Assembly: GCA_038363925.1 (NCBI GenBank)
Contig: JAQQWL010000006.1
Coordinates: forward strand, 2,646,501 to 2,710,500
Length of the DNA stretch: 64,000 nucleotides
Source of the DNA: Apiospora phragmitis
Taxonomy: Eukaryota > Ascomycota > Sordariomycetes > Amphisphaeriales > Apiosporaceae
Direction of reading: 5' to 3'
The position numbers were made by a program, and so were the translations under genes. The notes under the pieces are model-generated. The model was not told where the DNA came from and did not search any database. It was given only the letters and a program-made list of their open reading frames with translations. Below, in pieces: positions 39,373 to 51,292 of the stretch. Numbering within the stretch: position 1 is the stretch's first letter; each line of letters begins with the position of its first letter.

Positions 39373-40177
39373 CTAGTACGGATTGAAGCCACCCCGTCCA
39401 CGGCCGCGGTAACCTCCACGGTAACCGCCACGAGGGACGAATCCTCCTCTACCACCGAACGAACCTCGACCAAAGCCACCACGACCACGGCCCCGGCCGC
39501 GGCTCATGCCGGGAATGTTAGTTCTCTTGGGTGTAACTTTGATGTTGCGGCCCTTGAGGACACTGTCGTTGAGGACCAGGGCTTGGGCGACCAGGCTGGG
39601 CTCCGTGAACTCAACGTAGGCGTAGCTATTGTTCCACCTTGTCAGTACCTATACCGAGTGCAGCATACATATGTGGAGAGCGCTAGCAACTTACCCCTTG
39701 GGCTGACCGGTGTACTTGTCCAGGAGGATGGTCACGCGGTTGATCGAGCCGCACTCCTGAAAGTGAGCCTGGATGTCCTCAGGAGACGCAGAATAGTCGA
39801 CATTGCCCACGAAGATGCTGCGGCTATCGACATCGGAGCGGTCTTCGCTTAGGTCTTGGCCTTGTTGTTCAAGGCTGGCTTGCATCTCTCTAAGCTTGGC
39901 TGCCTCGTCTTCCATCTCAGCAACTCGTCGCTTCATAGCGGCAATCTCCTCCTGTAATCGGTGTAACGTAGGTTAGCCATTGTCTATTTCCTCGCAAGTT
40001 CGGATAGGAGGGGCAGTTGGCTGGTGCAGAGTAGGGCCAATAGCCACTGAATAGCTACTGGTGGATATTGTATAGCAGAAGAGTTGGGTTGCGCACCTCA
40101 TCATTGTTCTCCTCGTTGTTGACCTGAGGCTCCTCCACGGCCGAGTCTGCCTCCTCGTGCTTGATTTCGGTCGACAT
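39373..40177 (-). CDS. PAB2: Nuclear poly(A)-binding protein, Pab2/PABPN1 type
   Basis: Binds poly(A) tails in the nucleus and acts in polyadenylation, exosome targeting and snoRNA maturation. Exons are 40177-40097, 39951-39695 and 39625-39373, giving 591 nt and 196 aa. The N-terminus is acidic ([18 protein letters not shown]). A coiled-coil helix follows (about residues 30-60; [20 protein letters not shown]). One RRM at about 70-145 has RNP2 (SIFVGNVDY) and RNP1 (KGYAYVEF) motifs; RNP1 is split by the second intron. The tail is rich in Arg-Gly ([15 protein letters not shown]...) and is a likely arginine-methylation target. Length and layout match fission yeast Pab2 and human PABPN1. The first intron (145 nt) uses a GTGCGC donor. 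Confidence 0.96.
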
Positions 40178-41684
40178 GTTCGCGTTCACGTTCGCGACAG
40201 GCCGGTCGGTCGGTATAGTCGTGCGAAACCAAGCTGCTGCCTCTTTTGGCAAAGTCGATAATATGATAATAAGACTCAGGAAGCAAGGCCAATGGTTGGA
40301 CAGCAGCTGTTGTCACCTTTCGGAAAGGCTCGATGATGATTGACGGGATAAGTCTTGACCCCACTAGCTGGGAATTTCGGGGGCAGATCTCGAAGATCTA
40401 AAGGTTAGGGAATGGCACGAAACAAATTGGTGACAGTCGATTATGCGCCGAAGAAAATGAGAACGACTCTCCCTGCAATCCACGATTTCGGCCTTGTTCC
40501 AACGAGGTAGACAGCGGTCTTGAGCGATGGTTGGCACGAAGTTAAGAGGCTCAGAGCAAGTACCTGTCGCAAAGAATTCCACGTCGCGTCCAGGAATTGG
40601 AGCTGCCCGAAGCTTTCTGGTTGCGACGGGACCAGCAGGTGCAAGTGCCATGACGAACGGCGCTAGGATTGGCTGATGGTTCACTCAACTTCACTGGGGA
40701 ATTGGGTGGCTCGGGGCCGGAATAGGTATGTTCCGGTGACCGATCTGATTAGGTACATGTATGAGATCCGAGCGCCTTAACATCGAACCTTAGATGAATT
40801 GATGATCTAGAAGAAGAAGAGGCACCTGGCAATGTTCGAAGCCATTCAGAATCTGGGGATAAACAGCAAGACTATGCCGAGCAAATTATTTGGATTGGTC
40901 TGTTTAACAGTGTTTTTTCGGCTACATGCTGTGGTGGCGGATGTCATGGCATCCTTTCCTGGTGTTGCCAGCAAGAGAAGCAGGAATCGGCATGAACAGA
41001 TCGGAGTTTCATTCAAGTATAAATATAAACTTAGGTCAGACGAAACTGTCTGACTGTTGGCAGTGAAACGAAATCCCCGCGTTATTTTGTGCATATATTC
41101 GTTGCAGGGAATGACAGTATTAAAAGTCTTGGCCTGCACGATATTGTCAGATACTATACTAGACGGGCTGTGTGTTAAGGATACCTTATGATCATAGGGG
41201 TAATAGAACTACACATCGCTTTAAATCCGCTTTGATGGGCGAACCTAACATATTAGATTGGCCTGTCTACAAGGGCCGAAGCAAGCGGTTATGATATAGA
41301 ACAAACAAAACAAAACAAGTGACTGGAATTGCCAAGTGGTTTTGACTTCTCAGGTTTTGGTTGTGTGCAAAAAGAGAGACTGGAGTGGTAACAAGGTCTT
41401 GATTATGTTGCAAGAGCGCCTCATGATTCGTGAGAATGCTAGTTCTACTGGATAGACACCTTGGATTAGTCTATATTGAGGCATCTCGACCTACGAGGTA
41501 CATATAACTCAAGGACAACTGTTCTTTTTCTTCTTCTCTTCCAGCACTGACTCGGCATGTATTTATTCTAACACTGTATACTGGTGTATGTAAGTAGTTA
41601 TATGTACGTGTATATGTGTACCCCCCAAAACTCCTCTAAAGCATGTAACACGTTTTTCTACTAGAGTGCGTGCTCGACAACGTC
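40178..41684. other. Promoter of PAB2 and 3' flank of the MFS gene
   Basis: About 1.5 kb with no recognisable gene. Open frames at 40364-40684 lie in the presumed leader of PAB2 and show no domain. Confidence 0.5.
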
Positions 41685-43683
41685 TCAATCATCCAGCTCC
41701 TCCCCTTCCCTCGGCACGACCCCAGTAGACCGCCCGTTATTGCCAGCCTCTTCAGGATCCTTCGCGACATCACTAGGCCCCCTCCAGCCCGTCGCGCTCT
41801 GGACGAGCAGGACCACGAGGCTCAGCACCGCCGCGGCCTGGAACAGCACCCTGAGCGCGTCGACGTAGCCCTGCACGGCGACCCAGCGATCCGCCTCGCC
41901 CAGCCCGCCGCCGTAGACCAGGGCCGGGCTGCCGACGAGCCGCTTGACCAGCTGCGCGCGCTCGGGCGTCAAGCGCGACGATTCGCCGTCCAGGGCGCGG
42001 TACCCCCGTTCGAGGCCGGCGCGCAGCGTGCGGACGAAGATGCCGCCGCCGATGGCGCTCCCGAAGCTGCCCGCGAACCCGCGGAACGTGCCCAGCAGGC
42101 TGGTGCCGACGTAGTGGGTGTCGGGGGTGGTGAGGTGCAGCAGGTGGGCAAGGGTGTAGTTGATGGTGGCGCCGGTGAAGACGCCGTTGGCGAACAGGAG
42201 CGCCACGTACAGCGCGCCGGGGACGGCCGGGTTCGAGCTCAGCGAGAGCGCGAACATGGTCACCGCAAACAGCGCGACGCAGACCAGGCAGGCCACGTAG
42301 AAGCTGCCCGCGCGCCGGATGTGTACCCAGCCGATCAGGATGCCGCCGATCCCGAAGCCGAGGTTCGTGGGGATCAGCATGCTGCCGCTGGCGCCCGGCG
42401 AGAGGCCGAACACGGCGAGCGCTGTGATGGGCGCGTAGAACAAAATCGTCCAGCGCGCCGTCATGAAGCCGAGCTGCGATAGGCAGGAGAGCAGGGCACC
42501 CCGGTTCTGAAGTACAGCAATTGGGATGATGGGATCGGATGCCACGAAGTACTCAATGAGGACGAACATGACCAGCGTTCCAGCCGAGATAGCAAGTGGT
42601 ACAACCTGGATCTGGGCTGATAAGCTGTACAGTAAAAGAACTATAGTGCTAGTCTACGTACGATCCATTAGTATCAATTTGCGAAGAGATCTTTGGGGGT
42701 TGAAGAAATAACTTACCAAGACAACAGCACCCAAGTAGTCAATATTCTTGAGCTTCTCCTTGGTTGACGTCTCCTTGCCGTCCTGGCCGTAGGAAAAGGA
42801 CCTGGGGATGGCGAAATAAACCCCCAGGCCGGCAATGAGGCCCGCGGGAACCTGAATCGCGAACAGGGCCCGCCAGCCGGCCGTGGGGATCATGACGCCG
42901 AAAACGACGGCGCCGAGCGAGATGCCCGTGGTGAAGCCGGCGTTGACCATGCCGACGAAGAGGCCGCGCCGGCGCCGGCTCGTCAGCTCGAGCACGAGGA
43001 TGAAGGCGAGGACCATGATGGCGGAGCCGCCCATGCCCGAGAGGACGCGGCCCAGGATGAAGACGCCGAAGGAGCCGGCGAGGGCGGTGACGAGCCCGCC
43101 CGCGGCGAAGAAGAGCGAGGCCACGAGCACCATGAGGCGCGGCGAGAAGATGGAGGCGAGACGGCCCGTCAGGGGCGCCAGCGACGACAGCGCGATCAGG
43201 TAGGCGCTCGTGAACCACATAGCGTCGTCGTAGGCGTCGAGGTCGGCGGCGATGGTCGACTGCGCCATGGTCATGCCGGACATGTTGCATGCTGTTGTTT
43301 CCCTCTCGACGTTAGCCTAGACAACACATTCACGTAGCGCCAAGCTTGGGTGTGCATAATAGTAAAGAAAGCGACAACTTACATTGCAAAAATATGAGTA
43401 TATATACGCTTATCATGATGGCCAGCCCGCGCCCGCGGCTGACCTTGTAATTCGCCTCGCCATCATCGTTCACAGCGGGTTTCTTGCGTTGTTGTTGCTG
43501 CTGCTGTCGGGACCCGACATGATCAGGGCCGTCGTCGACATCGCGCAGGATTGCTGAGCTGGAAGAGGTTGACGCCGAGACCCATCGGGAGCCCGTATCG
43601 GACTGCAGCAGGGGAGTGGCTTCCGACGCCGTGGTCGCGGTATCCTCCCTTGCATCATCTACAACATCACGTTGTTCTGCCAT
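41685..43683 (-). CDS. MFS transporter, 14-TM DHA2/VBA-like
   Basis: Proton-coupled export or vacuolar uptake carrier; the substrate cannot be read from sequence. Exons are 43683-43383, 43291-42717 and 42653-41685, giving 1845 nt and 614 aa. A cytosolic N-terminus of about 95 residues (TPLLQSDTGS, then a Gln run) precedes the first helix (GLAIMISVYILIFLQ). The next segment, SCNMSGMTMAQSTIAADLDA...AMWFTSAYLIALS, is typical of the fungal group that includes VBA/FNX1 vacuolar amino-acid carriers and multidrug exporters. Motif A is present as GRLASIFSPR, and ELTSRRRRGLFVG forms the conserved basic loop. The second intron (63 nt) must end at 42654 to keep the helix TSTIVLLLYSLS. The C-terminal tail is hydrophilic. 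A dispersed repeat lies about 470 bp upstream of the ATG. The next gene, also a minus-strand transporter, lies about 1.1 kb away. Confidence 0.92.
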
Positions 43684-44774
43684 GATCCTTGCTTGGCCGG
43701 AACCAATGAACAAAGTAGATTATGGTGGTGCTAACGTCATAGGATTGAGCATGTAGGGAGAGGGATTGATGGGCTCCCCAGAGATAAAATCAGTCTTATA
43801 CGCGACACCACACAGTCTCATCTATTCAGGTGACTTGAAGTAATGAGAGAGATGCAAATAATGATCACTCATGCAGTGTCACCTCAAAACTTACTGAGGA
43901 ATTCACGGAATTGGGGCAATCCCAAATCCCCCTTATCGCCATCCTAAAAGTGCTTGATTGGTAAGCCGATCGGCTTCCAAACAATTGAACCGTGTACGAG
44001 TCTGACAGGGGGCTGGATCCTGGCCCGGGCCGGAATCATTCATTGTCGAAGGACGACAACGTTATCAATCTCTCAAGTCATCGGAAGGCTCGGAGTATTA
44101 TTATTAACTGCGATGTAGCGTGTTTCTGTAGCAGGCTAGGCTGGTTTAAATAAACCATTGAACTACAGTACAGGATTCTGCCAACGTTGAGATACGGAAT
44201 AACGCCCCTTGGATTGTCCAATACATGTCTAAATCGAAATCAACGTTAACAGATTTTTCAACGCTTCAGATTTTCAACAGCTATTCCACCGTTGATTCCA
44301 TGCCAAATAGACGTCAAAGGGTTCGCCGGGCGTTTATTTCAGTGAATAGTTGTACCACGGTTGGTCTGAGCGTTTATTAGATCCAGCCTTTTCTGCTACG
44401 GTTATCTCCATGCACGTCATCATGCATATTGACTGAAGCATACATGCATGACTAAGTAGGTATACTTGGCAACGGGACTTTCTCCATTCGTTTAAGATGT
44501 TCAAGATAGCTGCGTCTGACAATCTGCAGAAAAAAGCACTCATTTAAATATTAAATTGTGATTTTCCTATATGGTTAAGTATTCAAAAAATAAAAAGTTT
44601 GGGTATATGAAGAAGTTACAAAATAAAACACATCGCTCAATCAAGCAGAACCACTCCTCTTGTTTTCCTCGTGCTCCACCGTGGGCTCTACGGTCGACGA
44701 TGTCCTCGGCCGGCCCAAGGTTTTCATCAGCACGTCAGATAGTCTCCTGACGAAGCTGCCCTCACGCATACTTC
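43684..44774. other. Intergenic region with dispersed repeat copy B
   Basis: Lies between the MFS transporter ATG and the stop of the 7-TM/MFS fusion gene. Apart from the repeat it has no recognisable content. Confidence 0.5.
44151..44402 (+). repeat. Dispersed repeat, copy B
   Basis: About 252 bp, the partner of 26333-26588 in the same orientation, with the same left end (TAAACCATTGAACTACAGT) and right end (CTGCTACGGT). Differences are mostly transitions, as expected of an old copy or of repeat-induced point mutation. On the minus strand both copies keep a similar short peptide frame (VAEKAGSNKRSDQP here, VAENAGSNQRSDQP in copy A). It lies about 470 bp upstream of the MFS transporter ATG. 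Confidence 0.85.
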
Positions 44775-47568
44775 CTACGCTGTCCTGGCGTCCCCCCTGG
44801 ATGATATGATGGCATCGAGGTCCAGGTCCAGGTTGCTGTGCGCCTGAATGCGCGACTGGCGCGTCTTACCCACTCGCGCATCCACCAACGCTCTCGCATC
44901 TCGCTTGAGGTCCAAGAACAGCGGAAACAAGGCCGTGATCACGAAGAGGGAGGGTATCACGATGAAGGCGACCCGGTAGCTGACCCCCGTTTTGTTGATG
45001 GCGTAGAGGACGAAGGGCCAGAATGCGGCCCCCGAGCCTCCCATGGTGATGTAAGCGGCAGCTCTTTTGGTTCGCTTACCCTGGCCTCGGAGCCCGAGCG
45101 TGTAGATCAAAGGCCACATTGGGCCTTCGGCGAAGAAGAAGAGCACCACGGGAATGATCACCAGGTTGGGATTGATAGGTTTGATAGCTACAATCAAAAT
45201 ACCAAACAAAATGCCAAGCCCTGTGCAGATATTCAAGATAGTTCGAGGCTGCGGAACTCTTGGATGTGTTGGAGATAGATATGCCAGATACGCGGCAATA
45301 AAACGGGACACCGCGAATGCCGTGTGTGCGATGAGGAGGTACGAGGAGACGGACAGTACTAGACCCAGTGGCTGATCAGCCTCTCCGTCATGATCAGCTT
45401 CCGTTGTTGAATCGGGGTTGGAGGCAGCCCCAGAAGACAGGTCAGGTGTTATGATGCTTTGAAAGAATATGCTCATGGTCTCCTGTCCGGCCATGTACGT
45501 CCATTGGGCCGCCACGGCGAGGATCAGTGTCCAGGTTCGTAGCTCTAAGCCGCCGATGCTACGCTTTGTAGGATCTACCGGGAGATAAAGCGTTGAGTTT
45601 TCCAACTCGGCATCATTTACCTCCGGCAGCGGCATGTAGTAGAAGAACAGGGCCAGTGCCACACAGAACAGTGTGATGGCCAAGTAAGTCCACTGCACGT
45701 CAAGTAGGTTGACAGAGCTGTTCCGATCTGCCGTCTCGACACTCGTGAAAAAGACTCTCTGGGCGAGTAGTTGCGCCAGTATCGTGGCTACTGCCTGAAC
45801 GCCCTGGGCTGTGAGTAGGCGCATCTCGGCGTAGTCCATAGGGCCACAAAGGATGAGAAATGGGTTGGCCGCCGTCTCCAGCACTCCTAACCCGAACCCA
45901 ACTACAAAGCTGCAGAACATGAACCCGCCGAATGACAGCAGCACCGCGCTTGGCCAAAACATGATGGTGCCGATGCCGTAGATACAGAGCCCTATCATGA
46001 AAGTAGCTTTGAAACCACCAACGGCAAGCACTTCATGGCGCAGTGCACGCGTCCGTCGGTGCTCATCGTGCCGCAGAATCCATTCGCCAACCATGAGCGG
46101 ACCAAAAAAGTAGCCAGCCCCAAAGTACATACTGGTAAGTCCAAGGGTTTGTGCTACAGTCATCCCTGCGACCTGGGCAATGACGTTGTTCAAGGTGTTC
46201 AGGAGACCATAGGAGAAACCCCATAGAACAAACAGGATGGCCACCACGGTACAGTATTTGAAAGATTCAGACCCCGAGGTCCTCATCAAACTTTTTGGTC
46301 TCCTGATATTCACGAAGCCGAAGTAGACTGAGTTCTCCCCCATCGTCGTAGCCGTTGCATTTGTTCGCCCGGTAGGCGTGCGGCCGAGGTTGTTCGACGA
46401 GCCTGACCTTCCCAAGTCCATCGTATCTGGAGTTAGGAGGAACTCCATGGCGGAAACTTGAGCGCTTGGGCTTTCGGCAACACGTGCAACTCTAGGCATA
46501 GACAGGCTACGCTCAACTTGTGGGCTGCGGTTTGAGCTCACAGCTGCCAAATCATCGCTGATCTGTCTCGAGACTTCCGAGGGTGGCTTCGTGGAGGTAT
46601 CGCTAGTTCTGAGCGTGCCATCAGGATCGACCAGCATCCCCGGCAGAATTCGGATAATGAGAGGCTTCAAGGTGGGAACGCAGGCGCATGCGATGCCAAT
46701 GTTGACTTCGACAGATGACCACATCAATGATAATGATGCATTGAAGGCGAAGTTGGTCTGTCCGCCGAACGAAGACGTAGGATCCGAGGACAAATCAGGC
46801 GATATATCGGTGATGGCCTGTTGGAGGTAGTAGATCCTCACTACGTCGACCACGGTAACAAAGATGCCCAACGTGAAGGTCACGACCAGGATGATCTTTT
46901 GACGTGGCGGAAGTCGCATTCCGGTAAGAACTGGCAACGGTAACGCCAAGATGGCAAGGTCTGTGATGATGTTGACTGGCGCTGAACATATGAATTCCGT
47001 CAATAGGGGGATGCACTGCGCTGTGCTTGCGTAATAGTTGAACGCAGCCTCCACCGGACGACACTGAAATACGTTCAGCAGAGTCAGGACAGCACCAGCA
47101 AGATTGACGATGCCCAGAACCGCCCATGAAGCCAGGCGGAGCACTTGTTCTGTATTCCTAGACAAACGCAAATAAAAGATCAGGATTGACGTCTTTGTTG
47201 CCATGAGAGCAGGATTCTGAGGCTAGGTCAGTAGGCATTCTGCAGGATGGTGTCAAGCCTCTTACATATATGACAGAGAAGACATATTCGCAGCGTCGCA
47301 AACTGTCCCAATCACCGTCCGCGATGTAAATGTCCTGTTTACCGAGGCCTTTGTATGTCCCATAGTCGATCGTGAAGCCTATGGCGAATGCAAATAACCA
47401 GGCCAGAATCATGAACCAGTCATCCCAGGTGATATGGTGTACAATGAGACACCGCGTATATAGCCGTGCGAAAACGAAGACGGAGGCGAGGACTAAAGTG
47501 GCTGTCGTTACTGCAAAGACTGAAGGTCCACGATCCTCAATGTCGGACCATAGCCCCGTCTTGGACAT
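44775..47568 (-). CDS. Fusion of SAT4/PTH11-type 7-TM domain and FucP-like sugar permease
   Basis: Exons 47568-47266 and 47216-44775 are joined across a 49-nt intron and give 2745 nt and 914 aa. Residues about 1-290 form a fungal rhodopsin-type 7-TM domain as in SAT4/PTH11-like proteins (ARLYTRCLIVHHITWDDWFM, YNPALMATKTSILIFYLRL, then CSAPVNIITDLAIL). A Ser/Thr-rich linker of about 130 residues follows. From about residue 430 a complete 12-TM MFS permease begins (ESFKYCTVVAILFVLWGFSY), with the FucP/GluP signature LETAANPFLILCGPMDYAEM and AEGPMWPLIYTLGLRGQGKR. So one chain appears to carry a receptor-like and a sugar-transporter-like half. Both halves are full length and no stop or frame break separates them. 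A wrong fusion by annotation is unlikely, since exon 2 alone spans the 7-TM end, the linker and the whole permease. Ligand and substrate are unknown. Confidence 0.88.
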
Positions 47569-50483
47569 GGCGCCGACTGTTGGCCTAGCAGCTCTTAAGC
47601 GATCTTGAGATCAATCATATCCATTACGGGCAGCGGTTGTTGATATGCCTTCCCGGATCCTGTCTTAACTAGGTATGTTGTAGGCTCACGACTGGGCCCC
47701 GGTCACAGGCCAGGCCCGGCATATATGTAGGTATATATGGCGAAAGACAGCAGACACTCCGGCGCAAACTAGCCGGCGTCTAGACCGACTGTTAGAGGAA
47801 GAGCTTGACAGCGGACCTGGAGTTGCGAGTGGTGTGGGCCAGGACGATGGCGCTTTCGTTTGAAAGCAGCGGTCTAGTTCTCGTGGGCTCGCGTGCAGCG
47901 TTGTTCCTTGACGCAAGTCAGCCGCGGACTATAACCACCTTTTGCGCACTAGATAGGTCCAGGCGGATGGATCGACGAGAAGTATCGGGTGCCTTTTCGA
48001 CTATGTGGGTAACAGCTGCAGTCTCTGGTGCTAGAGGAGGACAAGGGAATCCAGTGGATAAGAAGAATAGGGAGAGGGAGGCAAAAGGTTCATCGACCAA
48101 ACCGCCGTCGAGAAAGGATGTTTGGACGGTAATGGGCTTTACTCAGCAGCATTTTTGCGCAAAGCGTTGGCAACCAAGTCCCAGGGCCAAGAGAACATAA
48201 ATAAAAACAAGCTGAACTTACAGGTTGTCGCCGAAATATTTTCGCACAATGTTACCCTGCCTGTTTGAACTTGGACGAACAAGTTACAGCAAGGATTCGA
48301 TGGGTGGAACTTGAGACGAGAAGAGACAAGAGAAAACCCGACGATCATTGGCATGGTGCAGAGGGCAATGAAAACACAGCCTGGCTGACGGATGTTGAAT
48401 CCGCAGCGCAACGTACCATCGCCGATCCTGGCGATCTACCCCATACTGCTGACCGACGACTCGCCCGACCATTGGATCCCCGACCGTTGGATCCATTGAA
48501 TCCAGTACATATCAAGGGAGAGGGAGTTGCTGGATCCTGGGCAGATTGGAAGCTAAGGGGGGCCCTTGTGCGTGAGCGATGACATAACCTGTCGGGTCGG
48601 GTGCGAATCAAAATTACGACATGGTATCTTGGCTCCAGAGGCTATTTCTTCCCCGGATATCGACCATCCTACTGGGGGGCCTGGCTAGAGGAACTTCTCC
48701 GAAGCTCATCTGCTTTCGTAGCCCAGCTTCGGCCTGGGATTTTAACCTACCTAGGGCAAGCACAAAGTGCTGATCCAGGAAATTAGATATCTTTCCCCTC
48801 ATCCGGATGCTCGGGTAGGAGTAGCCAGGTGAGTGAGGAGGAAGGGGATGAATTAAATCAATGGCCCCGAGATGAATGCAGCGCTATGTCAAATTAAACA
48901 CGAGTCTAAGGTTGCCGGGTGTGTGTACGGAGTACTATTTGCTAACTGCCCAGGTGCTAATGTAGGTAGTAGCCCTGCACTTCTTCAAGTCTTGTACAGA
49001 AAGTAAAGTACATAGTGATTGTCAGTGGAGGCCCACCTCCCCCGACTTACACTGTCCATTAGAGGGCCCCGGATATCGCTAAAAGTCTTGATGCTACTAG
49101 CGGTATACCTGTGTTTGCTGGGATCACAGCTTGAACGCAATTGAGAATGTAAAGAGAGGGAGGAGAGCGCGCGAGAGAGACCATAGCGACATAGACAATG
49201 CTACGGATGACCCGTATGTTCCGAAACATGCATGACTGATATGGATGTGTGAAATACAATACATACCTACATTGGTGCATATAGCCACATCATAAACCGT
49301 GAGGTCCCGACAATTGCTCTCCGGATACTCCGTACAACGTACAACACTCTGTATAGTGGGTCGATGGGCGCTGCTGTGGGGGATCTTGGGGATCCCACTT
49401 CCTAAACCATTCGTTATTTGATGGTGCAAGATTTCGTCTCGTGGATGATTGTGGGGTAGCAGATCTGGAGCGGCTCTTGTCATATTGTTATGACAGTCGT
49501 GCATGAAATGGCACGATGGTAGGCAGGACAGCTTATACTGCAGTAGGGACAGCGCCTGAGGCGGTGAAAATGCAATCTTGAGCCGTTTCCAAATGGCATA
49601 TCCCACTTAATAAGAGAGTTCCGACTGCTGCCTGCGACTATCACCAGTTTGGTCACAGGGATGCAGATGGAGCCCCTACTTGATTCATGGCTGCATGGCC
49701 CACGTTGTTTCTACTCAAACGCCGAAACGCCGAAACGATAACACGGCTCGCTCTAGATTCATCGGCTGTCACATTCCAATAGCATGCAAACGCTGGGTAG
49801 CCGTGCTCTTGAAGAGCCGCTAATAGCCTCATGCAGGCCAGTATGGACATTGGACAGTCCACAAGGCAGACCTGGTGTATGATACTCTGTTCCTCTCACT
49901 CCTATCGCAGTAACCAGCACGTGGTACTACTACTCCGTATAGGAAGTTGTTTTACCAAGTTGTAATTAATAACTTCGTCATTGTAAATTATAATAATACT
50001 TTTTAATACAGGTTCACTACAATGAACTTGTAGTTAGTGTACAGCTTTAATTATTAATTCATTGGTATAGATACATGGTTATATTGTGCACCTATTAATA
50101 ATTTTAGGTGATGATGCGGGCAAATACAGCACTGATATGAAATTCATTGGATGGTGAATCAACGATCTTGGAAGGCCAATTGATCTCAATTGGTGAAGAA
50201 CCTCGGAACCCCCCAAGGTGCTGGTTGTTCGGAATGGAAAATCTGTTCGGGTGGCGGCTGGAGCCAATGGGAAGCCCGGATTTCCTGCTTAGCGATTAGC
50301 GGCAAAAAGCAGCTCTTCGTCAACGTCAATCAATCGAATCTAGAGGCGTTTCACGTGGGCTGCTCGGGCGAGCCTTCAAGAAAGCACTCTTTCCTACAGA
50401 AACATCTCCACTCAATCCAATTCCGCCTGGAGATCCCGCCATCTTCAACCACTCTCTTGAGGAAACAGACCAGATCAGACAAG
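47569..50483. other. Divergent intergenic region
   Basis: About 2.9 kb between the fusion gene and NDUFS7, which point away from each other. Short frames at 47.7-48.6 kb have no recognisable domain. A near-perfect 15-bp tandem pair (CCGACCATTGGATCC type) lies at about 48465-48494. TACGGAGTA or TACTCCGTA words lie at 48926-48934, 49326-49334 and 49931-49939, and an AT-rich patch at about 49960-50100. Confidence 0.5.
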
Positions 50484-51292
50484 ATGCTGGCGTCTTCAAG
50501 AAGGGCAGCTTCGCTGGCTTTGCGAGGTGCGTTGCGTCCCTTTTCCCGCCCGCGGTAACTACCAGGAAACAATCCGAGGAAGCTGACCTTATTTCTTCGA
50601 TATACAGCGAGGCCCGCCACCCACCTACTTCCCCTGCGATCCGTCGCCGCCTTCTCGACTTCTAGCGACAAGAATGCCGCGGCGGTGACGACTCATGGCT
50701 CGACTGGCCTGGTGAACAAGGAGCGAAGGGAGGTGCCATTGCCGAGCCAGGAGGGCACGAAGGGCGTCGTTCAATATGCGCTGTACGAATATCCCCTCCA
50801 AAGTATGGGAGGCCGCCATCGTTGACAAAGAAAAATAACAGGACCACCCTCGACCAAGTCGCCAATTGGGCCCGCCAGTCCTCGTTATGGCCCATGACGT
50901 TTGGTCTGGCCTGCTGCGCCGTCGAGATGATGCACCTGTCCACGCCGCGCTACGATCAAGATCGTCTCGGAATCATTTTCCGTGCCTCGCCCCGTCAGTC
51001 CGATGTCATGATTGTCGCCGGCACCCTGACCAACAAGATGGCCCCCGCCCTGCGCCAGGTCTACGATCAGATGCCCGAGCCCCGCTGGGTCGTCAGCATG
51101 GGCAGCTGCGCCAACGGCGGCGGCTACTACCACTACAGCTACAGCGTTGTCCGCGGCTGCGACCGCGTCGTCCCCGTCGACGTCTACGTCCCCGGCTGCC
51201 CGCCCACCAGCGAGGCCCTCATGTACGGCATCTTCCAGCTACAGCGCAAGATGCGACAGACCAAAATCACTAGGATGTGGTACCGAAAGTAG
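50484..51292 (+). CDS. NDUFS7: NADH:ubiquinone oxidoreductase 20 kDa subunit (complex I)
   Basis: Core subunit of respiratory complex I in the mitochondrial inner membrane; it holds Fe-S cluster N2, which hands electrons to ubiquinone. Exons are 50484-50526, 50608-50782 and 50842-51292, giving 669 nt and 222 aa. The N-terminus ([20 protein letters not shown]) is Arg/Ser/Ala-rich with no acidic residues, as in mitochondrial presequences. The core is very conserved: [20 protein letters not shown] carries the adjacent Cys pair, followed by [33 protein letters not shown] and [16 protein letters not shown] carry the other cluster ligands. The C-terminus KITRMWYRK is standard. Codon use in exon 3 is strongly C-ending, as in highly expressed genes. 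Confidence 0.98.

Noticed and set aside
41670..42482. 270-codon plus-strand frame opposite the MFS gene
   Set aside because: It is the antisense of GC-rich coding sequence, with Arg/Ala/Glu-rich shadow composition.
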